In this document: piece after piece, positions 13,656 to 22,972 of the stretch
Layout: each line of letters begins with the position of its first letter
Position numbering within the stretch: position 1 is the stretch's first letter
Source of the DNA: SbD1 sp049300095
GTDB taxonomy: Bacteria; Desulfobacterota; Syntrophobacteria; Syntrophobacterales; Syntrophobacteraceae
DNA length: 28,459 nucleotides
Direction: 5' to 3'
Assembly: GCA_049300095.1 (NCBI GenBank)
Contig: JBAQYM010000012.1
Span: forward strand, 1-28,459
Program-made: the position numbers and the translations under genes
The notes under the pieces: generated by a model
The model's database searches: none
What the model was told of the DNA's origin: nothing
Seen by the model: only the letters and a program-made list of their open reading frames with translations

Positions 13656-13889
13656 ATGAGCGCAGTCAAGGTCATGGGAATCGTGCTGATTGTGGCCGGT
13701 ATTATGGGGCTTCTGTACGGCGAGTTCAGCTACACCAGGGAAACTCACGACATCAAGCTGGGACCGCTCGAGATGTCGGTTGCGGAAAAGCAGAATGTCA
13801 ACGTCCCTGTCGGGGCCGGCGTGGGGGCGGTAGTGGTTGGTGGTGTGCTCCTGCTTTGTGCGGGCAGGAAGAGGCAGCTCCTGAATTAG
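13656..13889 (+). CDS. Small two-helix membrane protein
   Basis: A 77-residue protein. ATG 13656 is chosen because GGGAGGAG lies just upstream; the open frame extends to 13563 through GC-rich DNA encoding Arg/Pro-rich sequence that does not look like protein. Predicted transmembrane helices are residues 6-22 (VMGIVLIVAGIMGLLYG) and about 52-69 (VGAGVGAVVVGGVLLLCA). The loop between them (EFSYTRETHDIKLGPLEMSV) has the Tyr-T...THDI.LGP.....EK pattern seen in small proteobacterial membrane proteins of unknown role, often beside stress genes. The C-terminus is basic (GRKRQLLN), suggesting a cytoplasmic end. It stands alone downstream of the nested inverted repeat. Confidence 0.75.
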   Translation: MSAVKVMGIVLIVAGIMGLLYGEFSYTRETHDIKLGPLEMSVAEKQNVNVPVGAGVGAVVVGGVLLLCAGRKRQLLN

Positions 13890-13968
13890 GTCCGGCTGAA
13901 GGACATCGGGACTATCGGCGCAATTGCGATCCAGGTGCGCTGAAAGGGCCTGAACGGGGAACGCCGCC

Positions 13969-14124
13969 ATGAAAAGATATAGTCATTTGTCCTTCCTCGA
14001 TGAGAAAAAAGAGATACACTCGATGAGCGGAAAGGTGGTCGAAGCACTATCTTTCCCCTGTGTAGACAACGGCGGGAAGGGTGCCCATACGACCGTGCTC
14101 TCGAATGTCGTATTCAAGGAATAA
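13969..14124 (+). CDS. Possible 51-aa small protein
   Basis: ATG 13969 opens 51 codons, MKRYSHLSFLDEKKEIHSMS to a tail TTVLSNVVFKE, ending TAA at 14122-14124. GGGGAA lies about 8 nt upstream. The peptide is soluble with mixed charge; no family is recognised. It fits neatly between the two-helix membrane protein and creA, but its short length leaves real doubt. Confidence 0.4.
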   Translation: MKRYSHLSFLDEKKEIHSMSGKVVEALSFPCVDNGGKGAHTTVLSNVVFKE

Positions 14125-14215
14125 CGTGTGATCGCCAACCGTCATCTCATCTATCGCCTCATCCCCCTATGGCTCCAAAGTGGGGTGCGAATTCACTCCC
14201 GGAAGGCAAACCATC

Positions 14216-14704
14216 ATGAAACGGATCGGAATTATTCTCGGCGGAGGGGTCCTCCTGGTCATCGTGCTCTTCGGATGGTGGGTCTTCAGTCGCCCCGAAC
14301 GCGGCACGGTCGGCTCGGTCAGCACGCATTTTCGCTTGCTCGGGGCCAACGACAAGATCGTGATCGACGGCTTCGACGACCCCAAAGTCCAGGGCGTCGC
14401 CTGTCACATCTCCCGTGCGCAAACGGGAGGGGTGAAGGGTCAATTGGGCGTGGCGGAGGACACGAGCGACGCCGGCATCGCCTGTCGCCAGATCGGGCCG
14501 ATTAAGATCGTCGGCGAACTCAAGGACGGAGAGCGCGTCTTCGACGAGCACCGCAGTCTCTTGTTCAAGAGCCTTCAGGTCGCTCGGTTCTTCGACCGCC
14601 AGCGCAATGTGCTGGTTTACGTGGCGTATAGCGATCGGGTGATCGAGGGCAGCCCGAAGAACAGCATCAGCACGGTGCCGATCATGGGGTGGCCGGCGCC
14701 ATAA
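14216..14704 (+). CDS. creA: CreA family protein
   Basis: A 162-residue protein with an N-terminal membrane anchor or signal (RIGIILGGGVLLVIVLFGWW, about 3-22) and a conserved CreA domain: SVSTHFRLLGANDKIVIDGF, DDPKVQGVACHISRAQTGGV, GVAEDTSDAGIACRQIGPI, RSLLFKSLQVARFFD and VYVAYSDRVIEGSPKNSIS. These match the CreA family closely along its whole length; CreA is a small exported protein of the cre locus in enterobacteria whose function is unresolved. GGAAGG lies about 9 nt before ATG 14216; an upstream ATG at 14180 would add 12 residues but has no ribosome site. The other cre genes are not present nearby, so the gene stands alone. Confidence 0.9.
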   Translation: MKRIGIILGGGVLLVIVLFGWWVFSRPERGTVGSVSTHFRLLGANDKIVIDGFDDPKVQGVACHISRAQTGGVKGQLGVAEDTSDAGIACRQIGPIKIVGELKDGERVFDEHRSLLFKSLQVARFFDRQRNVLVYVAYSDRVIEGSPKNSISTVPIMGWPAP

Positions 14705-14746
14705 ATTCGAACATCGCGGCCAGAAGCGAGTTCTGAAGGAGTAACT

Positions 14747-14900
14747 GTTCACCGCGGAGACGCAGAGGGCGCCGAGAAAATCGGGATTTACACAAAGCTC
14801 TTGGTAAAATTTCAAGGACCCGCTCCTCCAAAGAAGCTGGGCCGTCCCGGACTCAACAAATTCGCTTTTTCTCCGCGCCCTCTGCGTCTCCGCGGTGAAC
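14747..14900. repeat. 154-bp palindromic element with 34-bp inverted arms (MITE-like)
   Basis: The left arm (14747-14780) begins GTTCACCGCGGAGACGCAGA and the right arm (14867-14900) is its reverse complement with one mismatch. The 86-bp centre has no coding signal. Elements with the 'ACCGCGGAGACGCAGAG' arm recur in many proteobacterial genomes as dispersed repeats. It occupies most of the gap between creA and treZ (14705-15070), where no promoter was recognised. Confidence 0.7.
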
Positions 14901-15070
14901 GGTTGCCTTAAGGAGACCCTTCATCCCCTGCCTTCGCCTCACCGGGGGATATGAAAGCGGCAATTCAATGTGCGTCGGTATGGAACGTCGAGGTCGCGGG
15001 ATTTCCTCACCGAGTCGGGGCCGTTGCTTCAGTTTTGGGGCCGCGTTGTTCTTATGGGGGAAGGATTGCC

Positions 15071-16918
15071 GTGAAGTCCGAATGTGATTTGGGAGCCACC
15101 TGCCTGGGAGGAGACACATGCGGATTTCTCGTTTGGGCCCCCTTGATTGACCGGGTGGAGGTCCATATTCTTTTCCCGGAAGAGCGAATCGCGCCCCTGG
15201 AAAAAGTCTCGCGGGGCTACCACCAGGGTGTCGTGCGGGGGGTTAAACCGGGAACACGGTATTTTTATCGTCTCGATGGAGACACGGAACGTCCTGATCC
15301 CGCCTCCAGGTTCCAGCCGGAAGGCGTTCATGGGCCATCCCAGGTCATTGACCCCCATTTTGTTTGGGACGGGCCACCCTGGCCCGGAATGCCTCTCTCG
15401 AATTATGTGCTCTATGAGCTCCATGTGGGGACTTATACCGTTCAAGGCACATTTGAGGCCGTCGTCCCACACCTGGATGAGCTGAAGGACCTGGGCATAA
15501 CATCACTTGAGATCATGCCCGTCGCTCAATTCCCGGGGGATCGCAACTGGGGCTATGACGGCGTCTACCCTTTCGCCGTGCAAAATTCCTATGGAGGCCC
15601 CGAGGGCCTCAAGAGACTTGTCAGTGCGTGCCATCAGCGTGGTCTGGCCGTGACTCTGGATGTTGTTTACAACCACCTCGGGCCGGAAGGGAATTACCTG
15701 CGGGATTTTGGCCCTTACTTTACCGACCGGTACCGGACACCCTGGGGCGCGGCCATCAATTTTGACGGGCCCGGCAGCGACGAAGTCAGGCGATTCTTTA
15801 TCCAGAATGCGCTCTACTGGGTGACGGAATTTCGCGTGGATGCTTTGCGCCTCGACGCGGTTCACGGGATTTTTGACTTTTCCGCACTCCATTTTCTGCA
15901 GGAATTGGCTTGTGCGGTGCACGCGCGGGCCGAGCGGCTCAATCGCCGTATCCAGGTCATCGCCGAGAGTGATTTAAACGACGCACGGCTGGTTCACTCT
16001 CAGGAGCTGGGAGGCTATGGGCTGGATGCCCAATGGAACGACGATTTCCATCATGCGCTTCACACGCTTCTTACCGGGGAGCGAACCGGGTACTACGAAG
16101 ATTTCGGGCGCATTCAAGATCTTGCCAAGGCCTTTGCCGAGGGCTTTGTCTATTCGGGGGCGTACTCCCCGGCGCGAAGGCGTCGACACGGGAACACCTC
16201 CAAAACGATATCCGCGGGCAAGCTCGTGGTCTTTGCCCAGAACCACGATCAGGTGGGTAACCGTCCAACAGGAGACCGGCTCGGCGCGTTAGTCTCTTTT
16301 GAAAGTCTGAAGCTGGCGGCTGCCGTGGTGCTCCTTTCGCCTTTCATTCCCCTGCTCTTCATGGGCGAAGAATACGGGGAAACCGCGCCGTTTCCCTATT
16401 TTGTCAGCCATTCGGACCCGGATCTCAGAGAGGCGGTACGCCGCGGACGCCGACAGGAGTTCGCATATTTGCAGGGCTCGGATGAGCCGCCGGACCCCCA
16501 GGAAGAAGCGACCCGGCAAAGCGCAACCCTGGATCACAGCCTGCGGGACCAGGGGAACCATCGCATCCTGTATCAATGGTACAAGGAGCTGATAAAGCTC
16601 CGAGGTGAAATTCAAACTTTCGCGGGACTAAGCAAGGACCGCATGGAAGTTGTGTGCCTGGAGAGGGAGAATACCCTGGTCGTTCGGCGCTGGGGCCGCG
16701 GGGAGCACGTCGCCGCCATCTTCCATTTTGGCGCCGCCGCCTTGTCTGTCGACGTTCCCTTGCCTTACGGACGCTGGCTGAAACGCCTGGCGTCGGGAGA
16801 GAAACGATGGAACGGTCCGGGCGACGACCTGCCCGCCTTGCTTCATTCAGACGGGAAAGTCTCGCTTACCTTGACGAAATATGCCTTGCTCGTTGTAACT
16901 CTGCAACCGGAGGACTAA
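15071..16918 (+). CDS. treZ: Malto-oligosyltrehalose trehalohydrolase
   Basis: A GH13 enzyme that hydrolyses the alpha-1,4 bond next to the terminal trehalose unit made by TreY, releasing trehalose. From GTG 15071 it is 615 residues: an N-terminal immunoglobulin-like region (FLVWAPLIDRVEVHI), the (beta/alpha)8 barrel with YELHVGTYTVQGTFEAV, PVAQFPGDRNWGYDGV and DVVYNHLGPEGNY, nucleophile Asp262 in RVDALRLDAVHGI, acid/base Glu299 in IAESDLND, Asp393 in AQNHDQVGNR, and a C-terminal beta domain. GTG 15071 is preferred because GGAAGGA lies 5 nt upstream and the family normally starts near here; ATG 14951 would add 40 residues (Cys/Gly-rich, unlike the family). Stop is 3 nt before the GH57 gene, whose ribosome site lies inside its last codons, so expression is coupled. 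Confidence 0.96.
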   Translation: MKSECDLGATCLGGDTCGFLVWAPLIDRVEVHILFPEERIAPLEKVSRGYHQGVVRGVKPGTRYFYRLDGDTERPDPASRFQPEGVHGPSQVIDPHFVWDGPPWPGMPLSNYVLYELHVGTYTVQGTFEAVVPHLDELKDLGITSLEIMPVAQFPGDRNWGYDGVYPFAVQNSYGGPEGLKRLVSACHQRGLAVTLDVVYNHLGPEGNYLRDFGPYFTDRYRTPWGAAINFDGPGSDEVRRFFIQNALYWVTEFRVDALRLDAVHGIFDFSALHFLQELACAVHARAERLNRRIQVIAESDLNDARLVHSQELGGYGLDAQWNDDFHHALHTLLTGERTGYYEDFGRIQDLAKAFAEGFVYSGAYSPARRRRHGNTSKTISAGKLVVFAQNHDQVGNRPTGDRLGALVSFESLKLAAAVVLLSPFIPLLFMGEEYGETAPFPYFVSHSDPDLREAVRRGRRQEFAYLQGSDEPPDPQEEATRQSATLDHSLRDQGNHRILYQWYKELIKLRGEIQTFAGLSKDRMEVVCLERENTLVVRRWGRGEHVAAIFHFGAAALSVDVPLPYGRWLKRLASGEKRWNGPGDDLPALLHSDGKVSLTLTKYALLVVTLQPED

Positions 16919-16921
16919 CTG

Positions 16922-19354
16922 ATGGACCGATTTGTTTGTATCCATGGGCATTTTTATCAACCTCCAAGAGAAAGCCCCTGGCTGGAGGCCATTGAGATCC
17001 AGGATTCGGCGTTCCCGTACCACGACTGGAACGAACGGATTGCCGCCGAATGCTACGCGGCAAACGCCGTGTCGAGAATATGGGACACGGAAGGACGAAT
17101 CGCCCAACTGGTGAACAATTATGCCAGCATAAGCTTCAACTTCGGTCCAACGGTCTTGCTCTGGATGCAGCACTATGCCACCGACGCCTATGAGGCAATC
17201 CTGGAGGCCGACCGGCAGAGCCTGGAGAAATTCTCCGGTCATGGAAATGCTTTGGCCCAGGCCTACAATCACATGATCCTGCCGCTGGCCGACAGCCGCG
17301 ACAAGAACACCCAGATTATCTGGGGAATAAGAGATTTTGAATATCGCTTCGGACGCAAGCCGGAAGGGTTGTGGCTCCCCGAGACGGCGGTAGACCTGGA
17401 AACCCTGGACCTCATGGCGCAACACGGCATCGGCTTTGCCATACTTGCCCCCAGGCAGGCGAGCCGGGTCCGGCCCATTGACGGTGATGAATGGCAGGAC
17501 GTGAGCGGCGGAAAAATCTATCCCGCCATAGCCTACCGGGTGTCGCTGCCGTCCGGCCGCGTCATGGCCCTGTTTTTTTACGACGGTCCCATTGCACAGG
17601 CCCTTGCATTTGAAGGACTGCTCGACAACGGCGAGGCGTTCGCCAACCGGTTGCTGTCCGCCTTCGCCGACGACTCGCCTCGCCTCGTCCACATCGCCAC
17701 GGACGGCGAAAGCTATGGGCACCATCATCGCGGGGGCGACATGGCCCTGGCGCATGCGCTCCATCACATCGAGTCCAACGGACTGGCGCAGGTGACGAAT
17801 TATGGCCGGTACCTGGAGGATCATCCACCGACGTACGAAGTGGAGATCTTTGAAAACAGCTCGTGGAGTTGCGTCCACGGCATCGAACGTTGGCGGTCCG
17901 ATTGCGGGTGCAACAGCGGAGGCAACCCGGGTTGGAACCAATCTTGGCGGGCCCCACTGCGCGCGGCCCTGGACTGGCTCCGCGATGCCGTGAATCCGGC
18001 TTTTGAACAAATGGGCAGACAGTTTCTGACCGATCCCTGGGCGGCCCGGGACGACTACATCGACATCATCGTGGATCGATCACCCGAACGAATCGGGGCG
18101 TTTATGAACCGCCACGCGACCCGCCCCTTAAACTCGGGGGACGAGATCACGGTCCTCAAGCTCATGGAGCTCCAGCGGCACGCCATGCTCATGTACACAA
18201 GTTGCGGTTGGTTCTTTGACGAGCTTTCCGGGATTGAGACGGTTCAGATCATAGAATACGCCGGCAGGGTCCTTCAACTGGCCGACCAGCTTTTTACCGA
18301 GGCCCTCGAACCCGGCTTTCTCGAACAGCTTGAACTTGCCAGGAGCAACATACCCGAACACGGTAACGGCCGAAGCATTTATGAGAAATTCGTCAGGCCC
18401 GCCATGCTCGATATGAAAGATGTGGGCGCCCACTATGCCTTAAGCTCGCTGTTTCAGGACATCGGCGAACGCGCCTCGATCTATGCGTATTCCGCCACCC
18501 GGGAGGACTACCGCAGCTTTCAGGTAGGAGGATCGAGGCTGGTAATCGGGCGGGCCACGGTCACTTCAGAGGTTACGCGCGTATCCTCCAGTCTGTGCTT
18601 TGGCGTCCTGCATCTTGGCGATCATAGTATCGCCTGCGGCACCGGTGAATATCAGGGCGCGCAAAAATATGAAATTCTGGCCCAAGAGATTTCAGCGGCT
18701 TTCGCCGGGGCCGATTTCCCGAAGACCATACTTCTGCTGGGTAAATACTTCGGGACGTCCACGTACTCGCTGACCTCGCTCTTTGCCGATGCGCGGCGGA
18801 AAGTCCTGGACATGATCATGGGACCGACCCTGAGAGAGGCTGAAGCCGCATATAGCTCGATTTACGAGCACCATGCTCCCCTGATTCGCTTTCTGACAGG
18901 GGCTGGCACGCCGCGGCCCCGGGTCCTGTCGGTCGCGGCGGACTTTTCCCTGAATGCCAAGCTTCGCCGGGTGCTTCAGGGAAATGGGCTTGACTCCGAG
19001 GTCGTAAGACCTCTTCTGGAAGAAGCTCATCTGGCCGGCGCAACTCTGGATGCGACTGCCCTGGGGTTGTTGCTGGCCGGGAACATCGAGAGTCTGGCCG
19101 AACAACTTCTCGAACAACCCGACGACCTTTCTCGCCTGGAGAGGTTGAATAAGGCTGCAAAACTGGCCCGGACATTGCCCTTCGAGGTTAATCTCTGGAA
19201 AACCCAAAACATCTGCTACAAAATCCTTCACACATGTTGCTCCGACTTTAAGGAGAAGGCCGACTCGGGCGACGAGAATGCTCGAGAATGGATACGCAAT
19301 GCCACGGTTTTGGCTGAGAATTTTCGAATTCGGATGCCCTCGAGGCTGCTTTAA
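16922..19354 (+). CDS. Glycoside hydrolase family 57 protein with DUF3536
   Basis: An 810-residue cytoplasmic protein with no signal peptide. The N-terminal GH57 part (about 1-300) opens CIHGHFYQPPRESPWLE and has the nucleophile candidate Glu154 in GLWLPETAVD and acid/base candidate Asp261 in HIATDGESYGHHH, the two GH57 catalytic motifs. The remaining 500 residues fit the DUF3536 region found in a subset of these proteins, including ENSSWSCVHGIERWRSDCGC and a long helical C-terminus. GH57 enzymes act on alpha-glucans (amylase, branching or pullulanase-like activities); the exact reaction is not readable. GGAGG (16909-16913) is 8 nt before the ATG. It is placed between treZ and treY, so it presumably trims or remodels the glucan substrate for trehalose synthesis or glycogen turnover; treY follows after 27 nt. 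Confidence 0.93.
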   Translation: MDRFVCIHGHFYQPPRESPWLEAIEIQDSAFPYHDWNERIAAECYAANAVSRIWDTEGRIAQLVNNYASISFNFGPTVLLWMQHYATDAYEAILEADRQSLEKFSGHGNALAQAYNHMILPLADSRDKNTQIIWGIRDFEYRFGRKPEGLWLPETAVDLETLDLMAQHGIGFAILAPRQASRVRPIDGDEWQDVSGGKIYPAIAYRVSLPSGRVMALFFYDGPIAQALAFEGLLDNGEAFANRLLSAFADDSPRLVHIATDGESYGHHHRGGDMALAHALHHIESNGLAQVTNYGRYLEDHPPTYEVEIFENSSWSCVHGIERWRSDCGCNSGGNPGWNQSWRAPLRAALDWLRDAVNPAFEQMGRQFLTDPWAARDDYIDIIVDRSPERIGAFMNRHATRPLNSGDEITVLKLMELQRHAMLMYTSCGWFFDELSGIETVQIIEYAGRVLQLADQLFTEALEPGFLEQLELARSNIPEHGNGRSIYEKFVRPAMLDMKDVGAHYALSSLFQDIGERASIYAYSATREDYRSFQVGGSRLVIGRATVTSEVTRVSSSLCFGVLHLGDHSIACGTGEYQGAQKYEILAQEISAAFAGADFPKTILLLGKYFGTSTYSLTSLFADARRKVLDMIMGPTLREAEAAYSSIYEHHAPLIRFLTGAGTPRPRVLSVAADFSLNAKLRRVLQGNGLDSEVVRPLLEEAHLAGATLDATALGLLLAGNIESLAEQLLEQPDDLSRLERLNKAAKLARTLPFEVNLWKTQNICYKILHTCCSDFKEKADSGDENAREWIRNATVLAENFRIRMPSRLL

Positions 19355-19381
19355 AATTCCATCTTGGCGGGGAAGTCTCTC

Positions 19382-22198
19382 ATGCATAGCCCAACAGCGA
19401 CCTATCGGATTCAATTAAATCCCGCGTTCGGATTTCAGGCCGCTCAGAGAGTCATTTCCTATCTGGCGGACCTGGGTATATCCGACCTGTACGCCTCTCC
19501 CATATTCAAAGCCGTCAAGGGCAGCCTTCACGGCTATGATGTGGTTGACCCGGGTTGCTTGAATCCTGAGCTGGGAAAACTCTTCGACTTCGAAGCGCTG
19601 GCCGATGAGCTGAGAAAACACAACATGGGGTGGATTCAGGATATTGTCCCGAATCATATGGCGATAGATTCGGATAATCGGCTGCTGATGGATATTTTGG
19701 AGAATGGTTCCAGCTCCAGGTACTTTCAGTTTTTTGACGTGGATTGGGATTATCCGTCCGCCAGCCTCAAACAAAGAATTCTGGCGCCATTTCTTGGCAG
19801 GTTCTACGGAGAGAGTCTCGAAGATGGCGAGATCGCCCTCCAATACGGTCCCGACGGTTTCAAGGCCGCTTACTACAACCTCGCCTTCCCGCTGCGAATC
19901 GAATCTTATCTAAATCTCTTTAACAACTTGTCCCAGTTAAAAAAGAAACTTGCCGGCGACGATCCCGACTTTATCAAACTTTTAGGCATCCTCTATGTTT
20001 TGAAGTCGCTCTCTTCGAGCGACGAGCCTGAGGAGCGCAATAACCAGATAAAATTCATCCAGCACACCATGTGGGAAGCCTACAACAGTAACGCGGCAAT
20101 AAAGGCGTTTGTCGATGAAAACGTGCGGACATTCAACGGTGAGAAGGGGAAAGCCGAGAGTTTTAATTTTCTTGACGACCTTCTCTCCCAGCAAGTCTTC
20201 AGGCTTTCATTCTGGAAAGTGGCCGCGGAAGAAATAAACTATCGCCGCTTTTTTTGTGTTAACGGGCTGATTTCTCTCAAAGTGGAAGACGAGCACGTTC
20301 TAAACCACACGCACGGCCTGATTTTCGATCTGATTGAAAGACGAATCGTAACCGGTTTAAGAATCGATCATGTCGATGGGCTGTACGATCCGGCGAGCTA
20401 TCTTCGAACAGTGAGAGAACGGGCGCCCAAAGCCTATATCGTCGTTGAGAAAATACTCAACCTTCAGGAAAACCTGCCGCGTTCCTGGCCGGTCCAGGGG
20501 ACGACCGGCTATGATTTTACAAATTATGTCAATGAGTTGTTTTGCCAAAAGGAAAATGAACGAGCATTCGGCAGAATCTATGCCGGCGTAACCGGCTTGA
20601 AGAATTCTTACGAAGATGTCGTGCGCAACAACAAAAAGCTGATGATCCAGGAAGATATGGCGAGCGACGTCCACAACCTCGCCCAACTCCTGAAGAAGAT
20701 CTCCGGCCGGGACCGCCATGGAAGCGACATAACTCTGTCCGCGCTGCAAAGGGCCCTGACCGAAGTCCTGGCGGTATTTCCCGTATACAGGACATACATC
20801 AGCCAGGTTGTGGTCTCGGAGGACGACAGGAAAACCATTTTGGAAGCGGTGGACCGGGCAAGAACCAACTTCCCCGCCCTTTTACACGGATTTACGTTCG
20901 TACGCAGATTCCTTCTCCTGGACTTTCCCGATTATGTTTCCGAGGAAGAGAAGCGGGACTGGCTCCACTTTGCAATGAGGTTCCAACAACTTAGCGGGCC
21001 GGTCATGGCAAAGGGAGTCGAAGATACCACGCATTATGTGTACAACCGGCTCCTGTCGCTCAATGAGGTGGGTGGACGCCCGGATCACTTCGGCTGCTCG
21101 ATCGAGGAATTCCACGACTTCAACAAGAAGAAAAGCGACTCGTGGTCGGATTCCCTGAATGCGACCTCGACTCACGATACCAAAAGAGGCGAAGACGCGC
21201 GCGCCAGAATAAATGTGCTCTCCGAGATGCCGTACGAGTGGCTGAAAAAACTCCGCGCCTGGATCAGGATAAACAGGGGCAAAAAGAAGCGCGTCCAAGG
21301 CTTGGCCGTTCCGGATAGGAACGACGAGTATTTTTTGTACCAGGCACTCATCGGAGCATTTCCCTTTTCAGATGCCGAGTATCCCGACTTCGTTCAAAGA
21401 ATCAAGGCGTACATTATCAAAGCAGTACGGGAAGCCAAGGTCCACACCGCGTGGTTGAAGCCCGACACTGAGTATGAAGACGCTTACGCGTCATTTGCCG
21501 AGAAAATCCTGGCCCGCTCGGAAGCCAACGCATTTCTGAAAGAACTTATCCCGTTTTGCCGGAGAGTTACTCACTACGGGATACTCAACTCCCTCTCGCA
21601 GACACTGCTCAAGATTACCTCACCCGGTGTGCCAGATTTTTATCAGGGCTCTGAACTGTGGGACCTGAGCCTGGTGGACCCCGATAATCGCCGGCCGGTG
21701 GATTTCGAAAAAAGGCGCGCCATGCTGGCCGGCATCCGTGAACGCGATGATGCCGATATCGGCCCACTGGTCCAGGATCTCCTTTCCGCGAAAGAGGATG
21801 GAAAGATTAAGCTCTTTCTCATTTATCGGACGCTCAAAGCCAAAAAAGCAAACCGGGAGATCTTCCGTTCCGGTGCTTATCTTCCCCTTGAGTCGGCGGG
21901 AAGGTTCGGGGGCCACGTCATCGCCTTTGCCTGGAGGTATCAGCGGCAATGGGCCATGGTCATTGCTCCGAGGTTTCTCAGCCACCTGGTGCAAGAGGGA
22001 GATTTTCCCCTGGGGCGACAGGTATGGCGGGACACGGAGGTGATAATGCCTGACGGGGCGCCCGCTGCCTGGCGCAATGTTATTACGGGCGAGGTAGTTT
22101 CCGCGGGCAAGACACTCTATGTCGGAGATATATTACTCAGTTTTCCAGTGGCCTTGCTTTTGAGCGAAGGAAAGGAGGGACCCGCGCAAACTGCTTGA
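19382..22198 (+). CDS. treY: Malto-oligosyltrehalose synthase
   Basis: A GH13 intramolecular transglucosylase that converts the reducing-end maltose of a maltodextrin to a trehalosyl unit. From ATG 19382 it is 938 residues, normal for the family. Recognisable parts: TATYRIQLNPAFGFQAA at the N-terminus, SPIFKAVKGSLHGYDV, IQDIVPNHMAID, nucleophile Asp329 in GLRIDHVDGLYDP, acid/base Glu356 in YIVVEKILN, PVMAKGVEDTTHYVYNRL, Asp599 in STHDTKRGED, and near the end VPDFYQGSELWDLSLVDPDN. GGGGAAG is placed 6-7 nt before the ATG; an in-frame TTG at 19364 would add 6 residues. It is third in the treZ-GH57-treY run. A stem AGCGGTT/AACCGCT spans 22198-22243 just after the stop. Confidence 0.97.
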   Translation: MHSPTATYRIQLNPAFGFQAAQRVISYLADLGISDLYASPIFKAVKGSLHGYDVVDPGCLNPELGKLFDFEALADELRKHNMGWIQDIVPNHMAIDSDNRLLMDILENGSSSRYFQFFDVDWDYPSASLKQRILAPFLGRFYGESLEDGEIALQYGPDGFKAAYYNLAFPLRIESYLNLFNNLSQLKKKLAGDDPDFIKLLGILYVLKSLSSSDEPEERNNQIKFIQHTMWEAYNSNAAIKAFVDENVRTFNGEKGKAESFNFLDDLLSQQVFRLSFWKVAAEEINYRRFFCVNGLISLKVEDEHVLNHTHGLIFDLIERRIVTGLRIDHVDGLYDPASYLRTVRERAPKAYIVVEKILNLQENLPRSWPVQGTTGYDFTNYVNELFCQKENERAFGRIYAGVTGLKNSYEDVVRNNKKLMIQEDMASDVHNLAQLLKKISGRDRHGSDITLSALQRALTEVLAVFPVYRTYISQVVVSEDDRKTILEAVDRARTNFPALLHGFTFVRRFLLLDFPDYVSEEEKRDWLHFAMRFQQLSGPVMAKGVEDTTHYVYNRLLSLNEVGGRPDHFGCSIEEFHDFNKKKSDSWSDSLNATSTHDTKRGEDARARINVLSEMPYEWLKKLRAWIRINRGKKKRVQGLAVPDRNDEYFLYQALIGAFPFSDAEYPDFVQRIKAYIIKAVREAKVHTAWLKPDTEYEDAYASFAEKILARSEANAFLKELIPFCRRVTHYGILNSLSQTLLKITSPGVPDFYQGSELWDLSLVDPDNRRPVDFEKRRAMLAGIRERDDADIGPLVQDLLSAKEDGKIKLFLIYRTLKAKKANREIFRSGAYLPLESAGRFGGHVIAFAWRYQRQWAMVIAPRFLSHLVQEGDFPLGRQVWRDTEVIMPDGAPAAWRNVITGEVVSAGKTLYVGDILLSFPVALLLSEGKEGPAQTA

Positions 22199-22243
22199 GC
22201 GGTTCCGCCCCGACGGTGTTCCCGGGAGTGCCGGCCAACCGCT
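22198..22243 (+). terminator. Weak hairpin after treY
   Basis: AGCGGTT (22198-22204) pairs with AACCGCT (22237-22243) over a 32-nt GC-rich loop containing CCCGGG. No T-run follows; it may be partial termination between treY and the DUF5752 gene. Confidence 0.25.
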
Positions 22244-22300
22244 GAGAGTCAATGGCGTATCCTCCTGTCAATAGTACTTCTATCAACTTGTGGGGGTAAG

Positions 22301-22972
22301 ATGTCTACAAATGCCAACATGGAACCATTTTTAGTGAAAGACTGTGCGCTGGTGACCATAGCAACCGGGAAAAAGGCCCAGAACCTAAAGGAAATGCGAG
22401 AGCATTTGCTCAACATTCATCTCGGAAGCATATACCATCATTTTTGGGGTGGGCTCCTGAGGCCCAGGTTCGATGAGCCTGAATACAACAACGATTTTGC
22501 CGAATGGGTACATCATGCCCTTCGAGATAATATCCTCGCGGAACGATTGTCTGTTATCGACCCCGATCCTTTTGTAAATCTGGAATCCTTGCGCCAAGAG
22601 TTGCTCAACGTCATCGAACAGAGGTTGGACGAGATCGAAACGGTTACCTGGGCCAAGCCCGACATGCAGTTTCATTTTGTCCGCTCTCAAATGGTGGTTT
22701 TCGATACCCGCGTCAAAATTGAAGAGCCGGAGGAATTGGTGGAGGCTGTGCCCAAAATGTCCGTGGGCAGCATATTTTATCATTTTATCGATGCGAGACG
22801 CCGCAGCCCTGAAATGATGGACGATTTCCGCTCCTGGTTGAGGTCTTGCGGTGACAATGACCTTTGCTCGCAATTGGCCGGGGTTGATCCCTATTTTGGG
22901 TCCCTGGTGGAATTGCGCGGACAACTGGCGGACCTGTTCGCAAAATATTTTTTTCGGGGGGTGACCCGATGA
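22301..22972 (+). CDS. DUF5752 family protein
   Basis: A 223-residue soluble protein built of two related halves. The first has LNIHLGSIYHHFWGGLLRPR, then DFAEWVHHALRDNILAERLS, DPDPFVNLESLRQELLNVIE; the second has PKMSVGSIFYHFIDARRRSP, DFRSWLRSCGDNDLCSQLAG, DPYFGSLVELRGQLADLF. The shared GSI.YHF and DF..W....DN.L...L...DP motifs show an internal duplication. The family is DUF5752, which commonly sits beside glycosyltransferases of the trehalose synthase type; its function is unknown. The GTGGGGGTAAG segment precedes ATG 22301 closely. The ATG of the glycosyltransferase overlaps its TGA stop (ATGA, 22969-22972), so the two are translationally coupled and probably work together. Confidence 0.85.
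   Translation: MSTNANMEPFLVKDCALVTIATGKKAQNLKEMREHLLNIHLGSIYHHFWGGLLRPRFDEPEYNNDFAEWVHHALRDNILAERLSVIDPDPFVNLESLRQELLNVIEQRLDEIETVTWAKPDMQFHFVRSQMVVFDTRVKIEEPEELVEAVPKMSVGSIFYHFIDARRRSPEMMDDFRSWLRSCGDNDLCSQLAGVDPYFGSLVELRGQLADLFAKYFFRGVTR

Noticed and set aside
14951..15070. N-terminal 40-codon extension of treZ from ATG 14951
   Set aside because: The encoded Cys/Gly-rich stretch does not resemble the TreZ N-terminus, and GTG 15071 has a well-spaced GGAAGGA.
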